Assembly: GCA_963930775.1 (NCBI GenBank)
Contig: OZ005707.1
Coordinates: forward strand, 248,001 to 312,000
Source: Cliona cf. orientalis
Taxonomy: Eukaryota > Porifera > Demospongiae > Clionaida > Clionaidae
Length of the DNA stretch: 64,000 nt
Direction: 5' to 3'
A program made the position numbers and the translations under genes. Each line of letters starts with the position of its first letter. The first letter of the stretch is position 1. Shown here one piece after another: positions 1-12,116 of this stretch. The notes below the pieces were generated by a model. That model searched no databases and was not told the origin of the DNA. It saw only the letters and a program-made list of their open reading frames with translations.

Positions 1-385
1 ATGCCACGTGTTCAGTTGTGTCTGAGTTTTCATATTATTAAAGTAGTTGCTAAAAGTCAAGGGATTGAACGTATAAAAAAAATTTTAAGTCTAATGTCAC
101 TAAATACTTTAATAATAATAGGATGCATTAACTATTAGCATTATTGCTACAATTGTATCCCTGCATTTATTGCAAAATATATCATACACAAAAAAAACAA
201 TAACTTTCATCATCACTTTCGTCATTAATTATCTCATTGGTTGGCCGAATTCTTTTTAGTGGATTGGGACTCGGGAGGTACTGTGGATTGGGACCCGAAA
301 CCCAACCCCTGACCCATCTTGTACATGGCCTTGTCCGTTCTTTATAGGAGAGCCTCGGGATGTACTGTATGTGGTCAAGTCGTCA

Positions 386-616
386 TACCGTATCCGATCT
401 AATTAACACGCCATGAAAAAGTAATTACGAGTGCTGGGTGGCGCACCATTAGAGTGTGAAAATTATCCTTCACGACCAGGTGACACGCAAAATTTGTACA
501 CAAACGTACAGGGACGCGTGGGTGGGTGCATTTAAATAGAGCGTGAAAATTGCACTTCAGGCTGAGGTGGCGCATCTATTAGAGAGGCGCATTAATTAGA
601 TCGGATATATACAGTA
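386..616. mobile_element. Small MITE-like element with terminal inverted repeats
   Basis: The word TATCCGATCTAATTAA at 391-406 is matched exactly by its reverse complement TTAATTAGATCGGATA at 592-606, to within a base. The outer flanks (TACCG at 386, ACAGTA near 611-616) also roughly mirror each other. The interior has no coding potential and contains a degenerate internal duplication around GCGTGAAAATT and GTGTGAAAATTA. This is the size and form of a non-autonomous DNA transposon. No transposase is visible. Confidence 0.55.
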
Positions 617-656
617 ATAATAATAATAAATATATTATAATACACCAGGACTGCAG

Positions 657-693
657 GAGCATATGAGCCTTTGGCAGCTCATATGCTCCTGGC
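657..693. repeat. Perfect short hairpin
   Basis: The arms AGGAGCATATGAGC and GCTCATATGCTCCT are exact reverse complements separated by about eight bases. A partial echo (AGGAGCATATATGAGC) occurs near 1362. Function is unknown; it may be the remnant of a small transposon end. Confidence 0.5.
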
Positions 694-1695
694 CTGAATA
701 CACTTACAACTCAACTGTGCATGCATATTATACATTCTCACTTACATACACATGGGACACATTCTTCAGTGCCTGGAACATTATAGGCAAGTCCCCGCGG
801 TTCGGAGCGACAGCAGTCCACGTTTGTCATAAAACCAATCTCCGCACTAGAATCACAGTGCAGTGATGAGTAGCATCGGGCTCCTTCAGTAGTGATCCCA
901 GGAGGTATGGTAGCTGCCCTCACTTTGTTTACTGTTGGAGGCAGAGATACTATTACATTATACTTAATATAATTAGTGGTGGAGAGTGCATGAGAGTATT
1001 TTTTCACAGTAAAGCCATGCACTGTCGTGAGTAAGTTGAGATAAAAGATAGGTGATTAAATATATCACAAGCAACACACTAAATTATGGTAGCTATACGA
1101 CTATAATTAGAGCACATTAATTTTGAGGATTTCTTATTATTATATTATACAATGCAAAGGTAGAGCATCAATAAGTGATGTCTATATCATGATATCATCC
1201 GGGAGCGATATCGATATTGAATGCACATAAATAATAACTCACCAACTGAACAAACTATCACTATTGTCGATATCAGCTCCATTGCATGAACCGGTGACTA
1301 TACTATGTCATGTGCGCAGCAGATAATAATATCCTTCAACAATTGGTGGATGATATATAATCAGGAGCATATATGAGCCCGGAGGAGCGGCGTCCAACTG
1401 CGTGTCAGATGTGTTAGGCGAAGATGCTTTACCTTATATGGAGTGGCCAGCTGCAGGGCATTTCCATTGGTTAAGCTCCATAGTGATAGCACCGCCCGTA
1501 GTACAGTAGCTACACAGTCTACAACCACACTACAGACTAAGTCAATTAGCTAGTACGGTGTGGCTTGTACAAAATATGCACGCACCAGCTGCAGTGATAT
1601 AATAGATTTACCTAACTATAGCCACTATTATACTATATAATTTTGATACAAAAAACTGAGTTTGAATGACCAAGTGTAGCTAGTGCAATACTACA

Positions 1696-2852
1696 GTGGC
1701 CCAGAAGGCACTCATTTCGGTCCTTAACTCAATCCTGATTCTGATTCTCTGACTTGATTTTGATTTGATTCTGATTCTCCAACTTGATTCTGATTTTTGA
1801 TTTTGATTCTGATTCTCTGACTTGATTCTTATTTGTAAGTGGATTCTGATTCTCTAACTTGATTCTTATTCTATGTACAAGCTAGTGGTGACTCAAAATA
1901 ATAGCTATCTGTCCTTTCAGAATGGCAGCTGGATTAGGGCCACAAGCAGCATAAAGGTGCACCTCCCCCAAACTCCCCCCCCCCCCCCCCCCCCCCCCAC
2001 CTTCAATCAGTACTAGATCAGAGCCAACTTTGGGTTACTAGTAGTGATGAAAATTATCTGTGTGGGGCAAGCCTTCATGCAAGTCAAAAGATTCATTTGA
2101 GGATTCATCATGCTCACATTATAGCTATAGACTACTATCATGATCACGTGCATGCCATCGGCGGCACGGGGCTGGTGCAGTGGTGTCTCTAGGTAGTTTC
2201 TACCTGGGTGCAAGTAAACAAAGAAAGTGAGTACACAATTCAAGGATAACATATTTACAACAGCATAACATTTCCTACCGCAGTAATAGTGTAAGAGGTA
2301 CTATTCCATGTAGACAGTCTTGTTACTGTCTATGGCAGTGGAGTAAAATTTTACGAAAAAAGAATGTACTGTGACATCTTAATTATTGCATGCACGTCAT
2401 TGAAAAACATTAGATAGCTTGCTTTGCTAATAATCAGTAAATTAAATGGGCTTTTCCATTTAATAGGCATACCCCCCACCCCCCATTGAGGATTCCTGAT
2501 TGACAATTACAATGTCATCCAGAGGGGGCTTTTTTAAACAATTTGTTGAATTTCTTGAGGATCCAGTTGGCAATAATTAATTGGTTCTATGGGCCTCTTC
2601 TGGCAATTTTAATTAATCTTGGGGGCATTAAAATGTTCCCTATAGCTACAGGTCCTTTAATTATTAATGGAAGTCCAATGAGAATCACGCTAGAGAATCA
2701 GAATCCACTTATAAAATCGAAGTAAGAATCTAAATAAGAATTGAATCAAGTTAGAGAATTAGAATGGAGTCAGAGAATCAAAATCAAAATCAAGTTGGAG
2801 AATCAGAATCAGGATTGAGTTGAGGACCAAAACGAGTGCACTTCTGGGCCAC
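1696..2852. mobile_element. 1.16 kb element with long, internally repetitive terminal inverted repeats
   Basis: The left end begins GTGGCCCAGAAGGCACTC. The right end, read on the minus strand, begins GTGGCCCAGAAGTGCACTC. Both then continue into about 150-180 bases of imperfect GATTCTGATTCTC-type repeats. The two arms are therefore inverted copies flanking a central region of roughly 800 bases. No transposase frame is visible inside, and target-site duplications could not be assigned. It is best described as a non-autonomous foldback or MITE-like DNA element. Confidence 0.65.
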
Positions 2853-3062
2853 CATACAACATTTTATGGAGGATGATCGAGGTACAATAATATTATAGCT
2901 ATTAAATATCATAATTATTATGATAGTATTATGTGTGGCTATTATTATAATACCGCGTGGTTTGTTTAGGAATACCACAGTGACTATGTTTGTGTGTGGT
3001 AATCATAACATCGTTAAATCAACTACAGTATTATGAACATTATTGTGATAATAATAATGAAT

Positions 3063-4800
3063 TCAGAGAGGACAGTTGTACACTAGTAATGATTTATCAT
3101 CAGATACTGATGCTAGTTTAGTTCCAGTGTCATTGTATGCCACACACCAGACCTGTGGAGAGGGAGGAAGGATTGGTCACCAGGAGAACAATTAACTTAG
3201 GGGAGTAGCTACTCACCTGGTCAGAGTGTTCTTTGAACGTGTGGCTACATTCTCTCATACTGGCATCCCACACCTTCACTGTCTTGTCACTAGAACTGGA
3301 GAGGGGGACAGAGGGAAAGTTTCAAACAAAAGGCTCTAATCAAACACACAATGTCATGACATATCTATGATAGTCAGTATAGCTATAGACTAGAGCTAGG
3401 CTCTCACCCAGTGGCAAAGTGTTGGTTGTCGGGAGAGAATGCAACAGAGAGCACCCAGGAGCTGTGACCAGACAGAGTACCAGCAAGGTTGGCATGTTGG
3501 CTGTAATATTTTGGGGGGGGGGGGGGGGGGGGGGGGTGGATCATTATTATAGTTCAGTGCAGCACAAGGAGGCATGATAACACTGGTATGTTATACTTAC
3601 ACATCGTAGATCTTGATTTCCTTGTCGTCGGACGCAGTCACCAAGAGCTGTGAGTCGGGAGAGAAACAGAGAGACCTCACTGGCATGGCGTGACCTAGCA
3701 GGGCAACCGAATAACAACATCAACAGAGTAGGTGAAGAACAACATCAACAGAGTTGGTGTAAAATAACTATCAGCAGATGTGCTTGTGTGTATTATACCT
3801 TCAAGCGTGTGCAGCAGCCTCCCAGACTGGAGATCAAACAGGTTGATGATGCCATCGATAGCACCAGACGCTATCAGCTTACCATCAGGACTCTGAGGAA
3901 AAAAAAAAAAAAAGTTAAAATTGATGAAAGATTGATATAATTTTTAGTGCATACATAAGCAATGCTCATGGTGAATTTTCCCCTAGTGTCAAGAGCACTC
4001 TCTTTCTTTCCCTCCTCTACACTGAATAGATTGATCTTCCCATTGTGACTGCCGGTTGCTAGGAAACGAGAGTCTGCAGAGAAGGCTAGCGTCCAAACAT
4101 CAACTGAAGGGAATGAGAGAGAGAGATTACAAGATTCACATCAAATCGTAAGAGACTATTTCTTACCTGGTCCTCCATCGATGCTTTTGAGGAGCTTCCC
4201 TGTCTCCAAGTCCCAGAGCTTGATATAGCCGTCCAATCCACTGCTAGCAGCCACTAAAACCAATAAAAGTGGGTGGAGTAGATGGGTGGAGCTTAGCTAT
4301 TTTCGTATAACCTACTTTGCCCATTTGGATCTGTTGCCACGGAGACGACCCCAAGTTGGTGTGCTTCAAAATCCCATTTGTGTCCGAGACCTTGATCTTC
4401 ACTCCTGCATGTGCAATAAAATTAATGGGTGGAGCTTAATCACAATGGAGTGGGCGGAGTCAAACGGTGCCTTACCACGTCCAAGCCTTGACTGCATTGT
4501 CGACGGCACCTGTTAGGATAAACTCCTCGCCTGTCTGGTGGTGACGCGTCCACGCCAAACCCCACACACCATCCTCGTGAGCTGTCATACACAAAAAATG
4601 TCACAAATTATGTGCATAATACTACTCCGTACATCATGGGGCAATTTCAGGCAAATGCAAGCCAGCGAAAGTGACTGTGTGCAGAAGCTTACCTTGATCT
4701 TGCCTGTATGCAACGCTATACTGGAAAGTAGATCCATAGGGTAATATACGGTATGCACCTCACTGCAACACTAGATTCAAATTTACTTACCATACTTCAT
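3063..4800 (-). CDS. WDR61: WD40 protein WDR61/SKIC8 (PAF1 and SKI complex subunit)
   Basis: This is a seven-bladed WD40 propeller. In other animals WDR61/SKI8 is a subunit of the nuclear PAF1 transcription-elongation complex and of the cytoplasmic SKI complex that feeds mRNA to the exosome. Exons on the minus strand: 4791-4800, 4693-4758, 4476-4581, 4316-4404, 4167-4253, 3955-4103, 3799-3892, 3601-3694, 3408-3500, 3217-3295, 3063-3152. They join in frame to about 318 residues (human about 305). Diagnostic stretches are [69 protein letters not shown] and [11 protein letters not shown], ending YNCPL-stop. The first tiny exon (MKYG) and its acceptor are the least certain part. It is transcribed divergently from MOGS, with a CACGTG at 4858-4863 in the shared upstream interval. 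Confidence 0.9.
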
Positions 4801-5002
4801 ATATACTTGGAGCACTGCTGCAAAATATTCTAAATAGTGCACATCGTACACACCTCCCACGTGGCCTCTAAAGTGTGCATCACCTTTCTGAGCAGTCGAA
4901 AGCTTTATACGAGCTGTATCTTGGTCCTGGTCCCTGATTCGGACATCTCTCCCTAAGTGGAGGCAAGAAAGAAAACTTGAAGAAGACGGCCAAAGTCTGA
5001 AG
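4801..5002. promoter_or_regulatory. Putative bidirectional promoter between WDR61 and MOGS
   Basis: Only about 200 bases separate the inferred WDR61 start on the minus strand from the MOGS ATG at 5003. No TATA box is evident. A CACGTG E-box lies at 4858-4863. That this interval serves both genes is inferred from spacing and orientation only. Confidence 0.4.
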
Positions 5003-8000
5003 ATGGGGAACCCGAAGGTATGGTAGAAATTATGTAGAGGGTAGAACATTATTATAGACTGTGATATACTTGTTTAGATATATGCATAGTAGCATCAGCT
5101 AAGTAATTGTCACTGTGGTTGATTTTTTTGTGCAGGGACGAAACATTAAGAAGAAGAAGCCAACGTCTGGCAAGGGTTCAGCTAGCTCAGCTCGTGGTAC
5201 TACTACAAAGGAAGCTAGCAATGATCCCTCCGCCCCTCATCCTCCCTCTCCCCCGGCCCCGGCAGCTCCTCGATCAAGTCAACGACGACACCCGAAGCAG
5301 CAGCAGCGGCCTGCAGCTGGTGGGGGGTCGTGGTTGAAGCAGAAATGGGCAGTAGAGGAGATGTCTAAAACATGGCTGATCACGCCTCCTCTGGTCATGG
5401 CGCTGCTGGCAATGATTGTCGTAGCTTATGAAAGGTCTGTGAGAATTTACAATGTCATAATATTAAAGTTTGGTAATTGAGTGATTTCAACTTGTGTAGT
5501 TTTTTTGGTGGTGTGATGGTGAATGTTCCCCTGGATGCCCCGAGGGCGGTGGCCGATGACTGGAGGAACGACTCCATCTACGGCCAGAGGCTATGGGGAT
5601 CATACAGGTAGACAGGGCAGTACAACGCTAAATATACATGTATCATCAACGGACAATATAATTGTATGCATGGAGTATGAGTTTTCAGATGCTTTGATGA
5701 GATAAATTATGTACCAATTTTCTGACTATTTCATCTCCTGCAGGTCCAATGTCTATTTTGGCATGAGGCCTCGGATACCAAAGTAAGTGCATGTCACTGC
5801 CAGCTCTCTCTTGATTAACAGGAGCTTACTCACTGTACATAATATAATATGTTTGTACACCTTACTACATGTTAGGTCGCTGTTGTCTGGTCTGATGTGG
5901 TTTGTATACGACGGTCAGTTCAACATTCGTCACACGTGTGAGCACGGAGACCACCTCCAGCGATACGGCTGGATCAGACACGATGGAAGTTCATTCGGAC
6001 AACAGGAGATCATCGACAATGGTGAGAGAATTAGCGTAATATTGTTCTCTTTAATTCTACCATTTTTGAGTATTTTTATCATCAACTTCACAATACCATT
6101 TTTACCATCAGAATATTGAGAAAAACGCCTTTTTCAAGCAATTTTGTCATAATCACTTCTTACAAGATACTGCCATTTCCATGAGCAAAACATTAATTTT
6201 GTTTCTTTTGAAGGTATTTCTCTGAAGACGGACTTCATCACTACATCAGACAGCGATGTTGGAGACACTTGGACGGCCAGGATCCGGGCGGACCCTCTCT
6301 CCCCCTCTCCCGTCCTAGCCTCATTCATCTTCTACGTCTACAACGAAGGGGCGGGGGAAATGGCCTTCGTCACCTCCAAGAGAAATACGATAGAAGATCT
6401 CTACGGGCATACACCAGAGGTAAACCACCTCTGCTGATCTGATGATGTTCCTGTATCACCGGAAGTCTGAATTGATGCATATTTTTTTGGTCTTAGTTCA
6501 GTGAGTTCAGAGTGCATTTCAACCACAGAGTGCTTTCCAAGGATGCTGTAAGTTGGTCATGTGACTATCATGTGATCACACTAGCTATAAACAGGCAATT
6601 CTGTTCATATTCAAAGTATAATACTGTGTGTTAGTATGATGTCATTGGTTTTTCATATTCCAGGTCCACAACTACATGTCAGTTCGTCGTCCCTCAATCA
6701 CTGATCTTTCCGAGTACATCAAGAAGATCATGCGTTCCGGGACCCCTCATAAGGGGCGTGGCTGGCCCACCATCGCTCAGCTGCCGGGGGACATCAAGAA
6801 TCCCGATCAGCCATTCAAACCAAATCTAGTGGCCTACCAGGTGCTTGCCTTATTGTGGATGCCACCTCTAATTTTAAATTTTGTGATGAATTTTAAAACT
6901 GAGCCTTCCTGTGCCAGTATGATACATGACATCGTATATACAGTTAGATCCTGTATAATGTTATCTTTCTGCAAAACTAGGAAAAAAATTACCACTTTGT
7001 GATTATATATTTCTTCTTTCTGTCTCTCCCGCCCAGATCACGACCTACCTTCCCCTGGAGGTTGATATGGTATTTGAGGTTGGAATGTTCAGCGCCACCC
7101 TGAGCGTAGGGGGAGAGAGATTCACCAGCGAGCTGACCAACAGGATAAACAGGTTTGACCAGAGATTTGAACAAACTTTTCAGCTAAGGGCCAAGGTAAA
7201 ATTATTAAGACTACTATAGATAATAAAGCGCTGTATGATTCAGTTGACGTTTTTTTCCAGGGATTTGATGATTCTGAGATAGATTTCGCTAAAGCAACAT
7301 TCAGTAATCTGATTGGTGGAATCTCATACTTCTATGGACAATCCAAGTAATGTTTTTTATGACATCACAGCGATGTAATGAGGTTGCCCCTACTAATAAT
7401 TTGTCTTCTCAGAGTCATCTCGAGGGACCAATCTCTGCCACTGGTATGGTGACGGTATTCATTACAACCAGCTGTCATAGTTTATTAATTAACTCTTTGG
7501 TGACTAAATTTTTCATTTTTTCTCACTCCAGGACTACTGGCCTGCTCCACTCTACACTGCTGTTCCCTCGCGTTCCTTCTTCCCTCGAGGCTTCCTCTGG
7601 GACGAGGGGTTCCACCAGCTACTAGTGGCACACTGGGACATATCCATCGTCAAGGTAACCAATACCATAGCTATGGCAATTGTGGTAGTGTACATAGTGA
7701 GATGATAATATCTGTTGTCATTTCTATCGTTTGCCACCCCCCTTGCCAAAAAAGGATGTGATTGCTCATTGGTTGGACCTCATCAACGTGGACGGCTGGA
7801 TCCCCCGAGAACAGATACTAGGAGACGAGGCTCGAAGCAAAGTTCCACATGTGAGTCCTTTTCAAGATGGCTGGCTGGGCAGCTGCATTGTTTAATCACT
7901 CTTGACGAATATTTTCAGGAGTTTGTCGTGCAGCATGATGAGAATGCTAACCCTCCCACCTTCTTCCTCACACTGGAGACGCTGATACAGCAGATGGGGA

Positions 8001-9631
8001 GGGAGGACAAGATGGTGGGTGGCCAGCTTAGTTAGCAGCAGCAGCACAAGCAGGAGTTGGTTGTGATTCAGGCATTCATTCTTTCTTTATGCAGGATTTG
8101 GTGTTTCTGAGACGCATCTATCCTCGACTGGAGGCATGGTATCAGTGGTTCAACATCACCCAGGTACAATTTTATCACAGAACACTATTCCTAGTAGCAC
8201 AAACTTTTGAAAAATTTTTTATTTGGCTGCCCACAGGCTGGGGAGAAGCCTCTGACTTACCGATGGAGAGGAAGAAATGATACAACAGATAGAGAACTAA
8301 ATCCAAAGGTAACCTATTACCTTAAGGTATTGTAGGGTAATGTTGGAGAATTTGTCAACCCTGTACCATTTTCGCCTACAAATTACAAAATTTAGTTGTG
8401 TTCTAAGCATAAAAATATACCTGCAAATAATTATCACGTTAAGGTATCGTAGGTATTGTAAGGTATTATAGGTATTGTAGGGTAATGTTGGAGAATTTTT
8501 CGACCCTGTACCATTTTCGCTTACAAATCGCAAAATTTAGTTATGTTTTAAGCAGAAAAATGTACCTGCAAATAATTATCACGTTAAGGTAATGTAGGTA
8601 TTGTAGGGTAATGTTGGACCATTTTCGCATATAAATCACAAAATTTAATTGTATTCTAAGCAGAAAAAATTCCTGCAAATAATTATCACCTTAAAGTAAT
8701 GTAGGTATTGTAAGGTATTGTAGGGTAAAGTTGGAGAATTTTTCGACCCTGTACCATTTTCGCCTACAAATTGCAAAATTTAGTTGTATTCTAAGCAGAA
8801 AAATGTACCTGCAAACACTGTCTGATTATCATGTATTTATCGCTCATTTGTGTGACCTATCTGACCTCTAGACTTTGACCTCAGGACTTGACGACTACCC
8901 CCGGGCGACGCACCCCACCTCCCAGGAGTATCACGTTGACCTTCGCTGTTGGATGACCTTGGCCTCAGGGGTCATGGCTAAGATTGCCGAGCTGTTGGAG
9001 GGTGTGTCCGATAATCATGTAATCATAAGTAGGAGGGGCTTAATTCTTGATTTCCCCTTTTAATTGATAGAGGAATCAATGTCGTATCGAAACACTCACA
9101 GAAGTCTCTCTGATCAGAGAACACTAGACAGACTGCACTGGGACCCCAAGAAACGGGTAGGCGGGATAAAACTTTGTGAAACTACACTAGCTGCATGTAT
9201 TTCTCTCTCTCTCTCTTCCCCTCCCTCCCTCTCTCAGGTGTACAGTGACTATGGTCTCCACACTCCTGCAGTGAAGCTGGTTAAAGTTCCCCAAACCAAT
9301 CCTCACATACCATGTGAGATACGACTCATTAAGGTTTTAATGATCAGATAATCTTTTTTTCTTTCTTCTCAGCGTTCAAGAGAAGGAAGGTGGTGAGGGA
9401 GCCATCATTGAGGTGAGTGCCCTAAATGCTTTGCTAAGAGGTGGCAGGAAATAGCTTATTAAGTAATTATCTGTCTCATTAATCAGTACTGGGTATCTAA
9501 TTATCTCTTTCATTAGCTAGTGTACCATAAATGCGAGCTATCACCAACTAAAATAATTAGAACAAAAATGTCAATTATTGCCTTTGATGCCATGTTATAA
9601 CATAGTTGGAAAAACAGTTATATACAAGCAT

Positions 9632-9667
<36 letters not shown>

Positions 9668-11781
9668 TCTCATCGTCAACAGATTTGTGAACAGTTTTGG
9701 TTACGTTAGTCTATTTCCCTTTCTGCTGAAACTGGTGTCCCCCTCGTCCGAGCAGCTGGGGTCTACCCTCGACAGACTCGCTAATAAGAGTGTAAGTCAC
9801 ATGACATCAAAGGGACAAGTGCATTACCAGTAATTAATGTTTTTTTAATAACCCTTTAGCTGCTATGGACTGATTATGGGCTGAGGTCTCTATCCAAGAG
9901 GGATACTTTCTACAATAGAGTAAGGACTTCTTGTTACTTGCAGAGAATTAAATGGTAGAGGAAGGTATCTATGTAGCTCTATCTTGTCTCTCTCTCAGCA
10001 CAACACTGAGCATGATCCTCCTTACTGGAGAGGAGCCATCTGGATCAACATGAACTACCTTGCCTGCCGTGCCCTCCATCACTATGGCAACGTGGAGGGT
10101 CCTTACAGACAGAAGGCAGAGAAGCTGTACAACCAACTCAGGTACGGAAGAAATAACGGGAAATAATCGTCACAAAAGTTACCAGCCAGCTTGTCAAACT
10201 GTTTCTTTTGCGTGACCCAGTACAATTTTTCTGCGGAGGAGCTGTATAGTTAGTTGTACACTGTCCTCCTGTTGGATGGTTAAGTTGTTCTAGAACAGTG
10301 AAGAGGCGTGCACTAAAACCAACAAAACTGTTGATCTTTTTCATTGTTCTCTCCTCCCTCACTTGACAAACTCTTTCTTTTCCAACCTTCGCTCCTCAAT
10401 CAATCTCTGGGTCATAGATTTTGTGGTGATGGGTGAAATTTGCTCGATTCATTGAGTCACGTTTCTCCAGTGTGTATCACACACCATACATGTTGAGGAA
10501 TCCATAATTATTATTATTGGTTTAATAACTAGCTGTGGGTGGTGTTTAACGGCTATTTGATGAGCTAGTGGCGAGATAGCGATCGATGGATGGTCGAGAG
10601 GTATCTCCCTAGCCTCGATCAGTAGCACGTCAGGCCACACAAATGACAGACCAGCTCAATGAGTCACTGTTTCATAGAGAGAGAGTGGAGCACTCCTGCA
10701 TGGGATCGAACTTTGCTGGCTTCGCTACTTTATACAGTTGTGCTTGTATTGTACTTTCCCATTGTATGTTATAATATTATCACAGAGCCAATCTGATTGA
10801 GAACATGCATCGTCAGTATGTGAGGAGTGGCTATGTCTGGGAGCAGTATGACGATACAACAGGAAAGGGAAAGGTGAGATTTTCTGCACTAGAATGAAAA
10901 CCACAGCATAATTCATGATGATGTCGTGGCTTTGAAGTCATTAGAGTCACATATTTATGTTGCATAAGGTTGTGTAATACCTCTGGTGATGGATTAAACC
11001 AGTTCATCCCTAAAATTGACCTATTTCTAGTCAAAAAAATAAACCTTATCTATTCACATGTGCAAGCCATGTGGTACATATTAATTCTAAGTAGTATTGA
11101 GATTTGGTCCACGGTGCCTTATTTTTAGCTGAATCAGCAAAAATAATATTCGCTGCTACTATAATAATATAGTGCTCAGTTATCATAGTTTGAAGGTACG
11201 CTTCGTTTAGCGTAGCGTGTGTGTTGTGCATACCGTGACCAGCTTCCATCAAACTACCCAACTAGCCAGCCAGCTATATACGTGTTCTTGAGCCTCTCTC
11301 TCTGCATGGGGTCTCTCTCCCTCCTCCTTTCTCTCTCTCTCTTTCCTCATTCCTGACGTATGCTATGTGGACAGCAGCGTTCTGCAGCTGCCTCATTTGA
11401 CAAACTGTGGCATTCCAGAGCCCGTTTCCTAGGCAACCTGTAGGATGGTCACTGGTGTCGACGTCTATTGGGTGCACTGTCATGTCTGGTACATGTACAA
11501 TGTCATGGTCACCCCTTCGTGCATGCCTTGGGCCATTTGATCGTACGATGTTTCGTGTTATGTAACACGAAACAATGAGTCCGCAATCATAGCAGAAAAT
11601 CTAGTCAATTTTTTCTACTGAGGAAAAAAGTTTGTGGACTGTTATGTCAATTTTAACAATTTTTAGGTGTACCCGTGAAAATTTTTTGTCATGCCCCTCT
11701 CCTCTCTCGTCTATACAGGGCACACACCCGTTCACAGGATGGTCCTCGCTGATTGTGCTAATCATGGCAGAAAAGTACTAA
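5003..11781 (+). CDS. MOGS: Mannosyl-oligosaccharide glucosidase (glucosidase I, GH63)
   Basis: An endoplasmic reticulum type II membrane enzyme that removes the terminal alpha-1,2-glucose from newly transferred N-glycans. Twenty-five exons join in frame to about 855 residues (human 837): 5003-5017, 5136-5434, 5500-5607, 5744-5782, 5876-6021, 6214-6419, 6497-6547, 6664-6840, 7037-7195, 7261-7346, 7413-7443, 7532-7654, 7755-7850, 7919-8014, 8095-8163, 8237-8308, 8872-9001, 9071-9156, 9238-9313, 9373-9412, 9683-9791, 9860-9919, 9999-10141, 10786-10873, 11719-11781. A lysine-rich, low-complexity cytosolic N-terminus precedes one hydrophobic anchor ([14 protein letters not shown]). The GH63 catalytic region includes [45 protein letters not shown] and YVWEQYDD, and ends [18 protein letters not shown]. 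One intron (8309-8871) carries a tandem repeat. Confidence 0.95.
8320..8816 (+). repeat. Four-copy tandem repeat in a MOGS intron
   Basis: Four imperfect units of about 105-135 bases each contain GGTATTGTAGGGTAATG, then a CCATTTTCGC segment, then CTGCAAATAATTATCAC or a variant. The GGTATTGTAGGGTAATG word also recurs in the inverted-repeat cluster inside a TBC1D32 intron (about 26590-28420). The units fill nearly the whole intron and stop just before the acceptor at 8871. Confidence 0.75.
10874..11718. other. Last MOGS intron, no gene seen
   Basis: This 845-base intron separates the exon encoding the YVWEQYDD motif from the short terminal exon. It contains CT-rich tracts near 11296-11345 and one copy of TACAATGTCAT at 11496-11506. 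No coding segment was recognised. The preceding intron (10142-10785) is similarly empty. Confidence 0.5.
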
Positions 11782-12116
11782 TCAAATTAACAATCCACAA
11801 GTCATAGATTCATGTAATTATTACGCAGGTGTAATAATAGAATTGTGTCCGACCATTAAATTTTGTATCAATAATTATTACTATTATTTTCTTAATTTTA
11901 TCAGTGTTTCACGAACTTTCTTTCATAAAAAAATTATTTTGACATATAACAGGGAATAGAGAAGTGATATGCTACATGTCAAATTCACACAACAATAATG
12001 ATTGATTGAGGACAGTAACATGTTACAGAAACTCATGGGTAGTACATAAAACACAACAGGACTCAAACAATACAAAAAGCACAAATGAAATACAAATAAG
12101 TTTATCACGTTCTTAA
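11782..12116. other. Convergent intergenic spacer
   Basis: About 335 AT-rich bases lie between the MOGS stop and the stop of the ankyrin gene on the other strand. It must hold both 3' untranslated regions. No repeat or additional gene was recognised. Confidence 0.5.

Larger units (their letters stand above)
1..3062. other. Intergenic region, no gene recognised
   Basis: No open frame here resembles a protein family or carries convincing splice sites. The stretch holds a small inverted-repeat element (386-616), a hairpin (657-693), a larger long-inverted-repeat element (1696-2852) and a poly-C run at about 1975-1998. The remainder is AT-rich unique-looking sequence. The 3' untranslated region of the WDR61 gene presumably lies just below 3063 on the minus strand. 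Confidence 0.6.
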
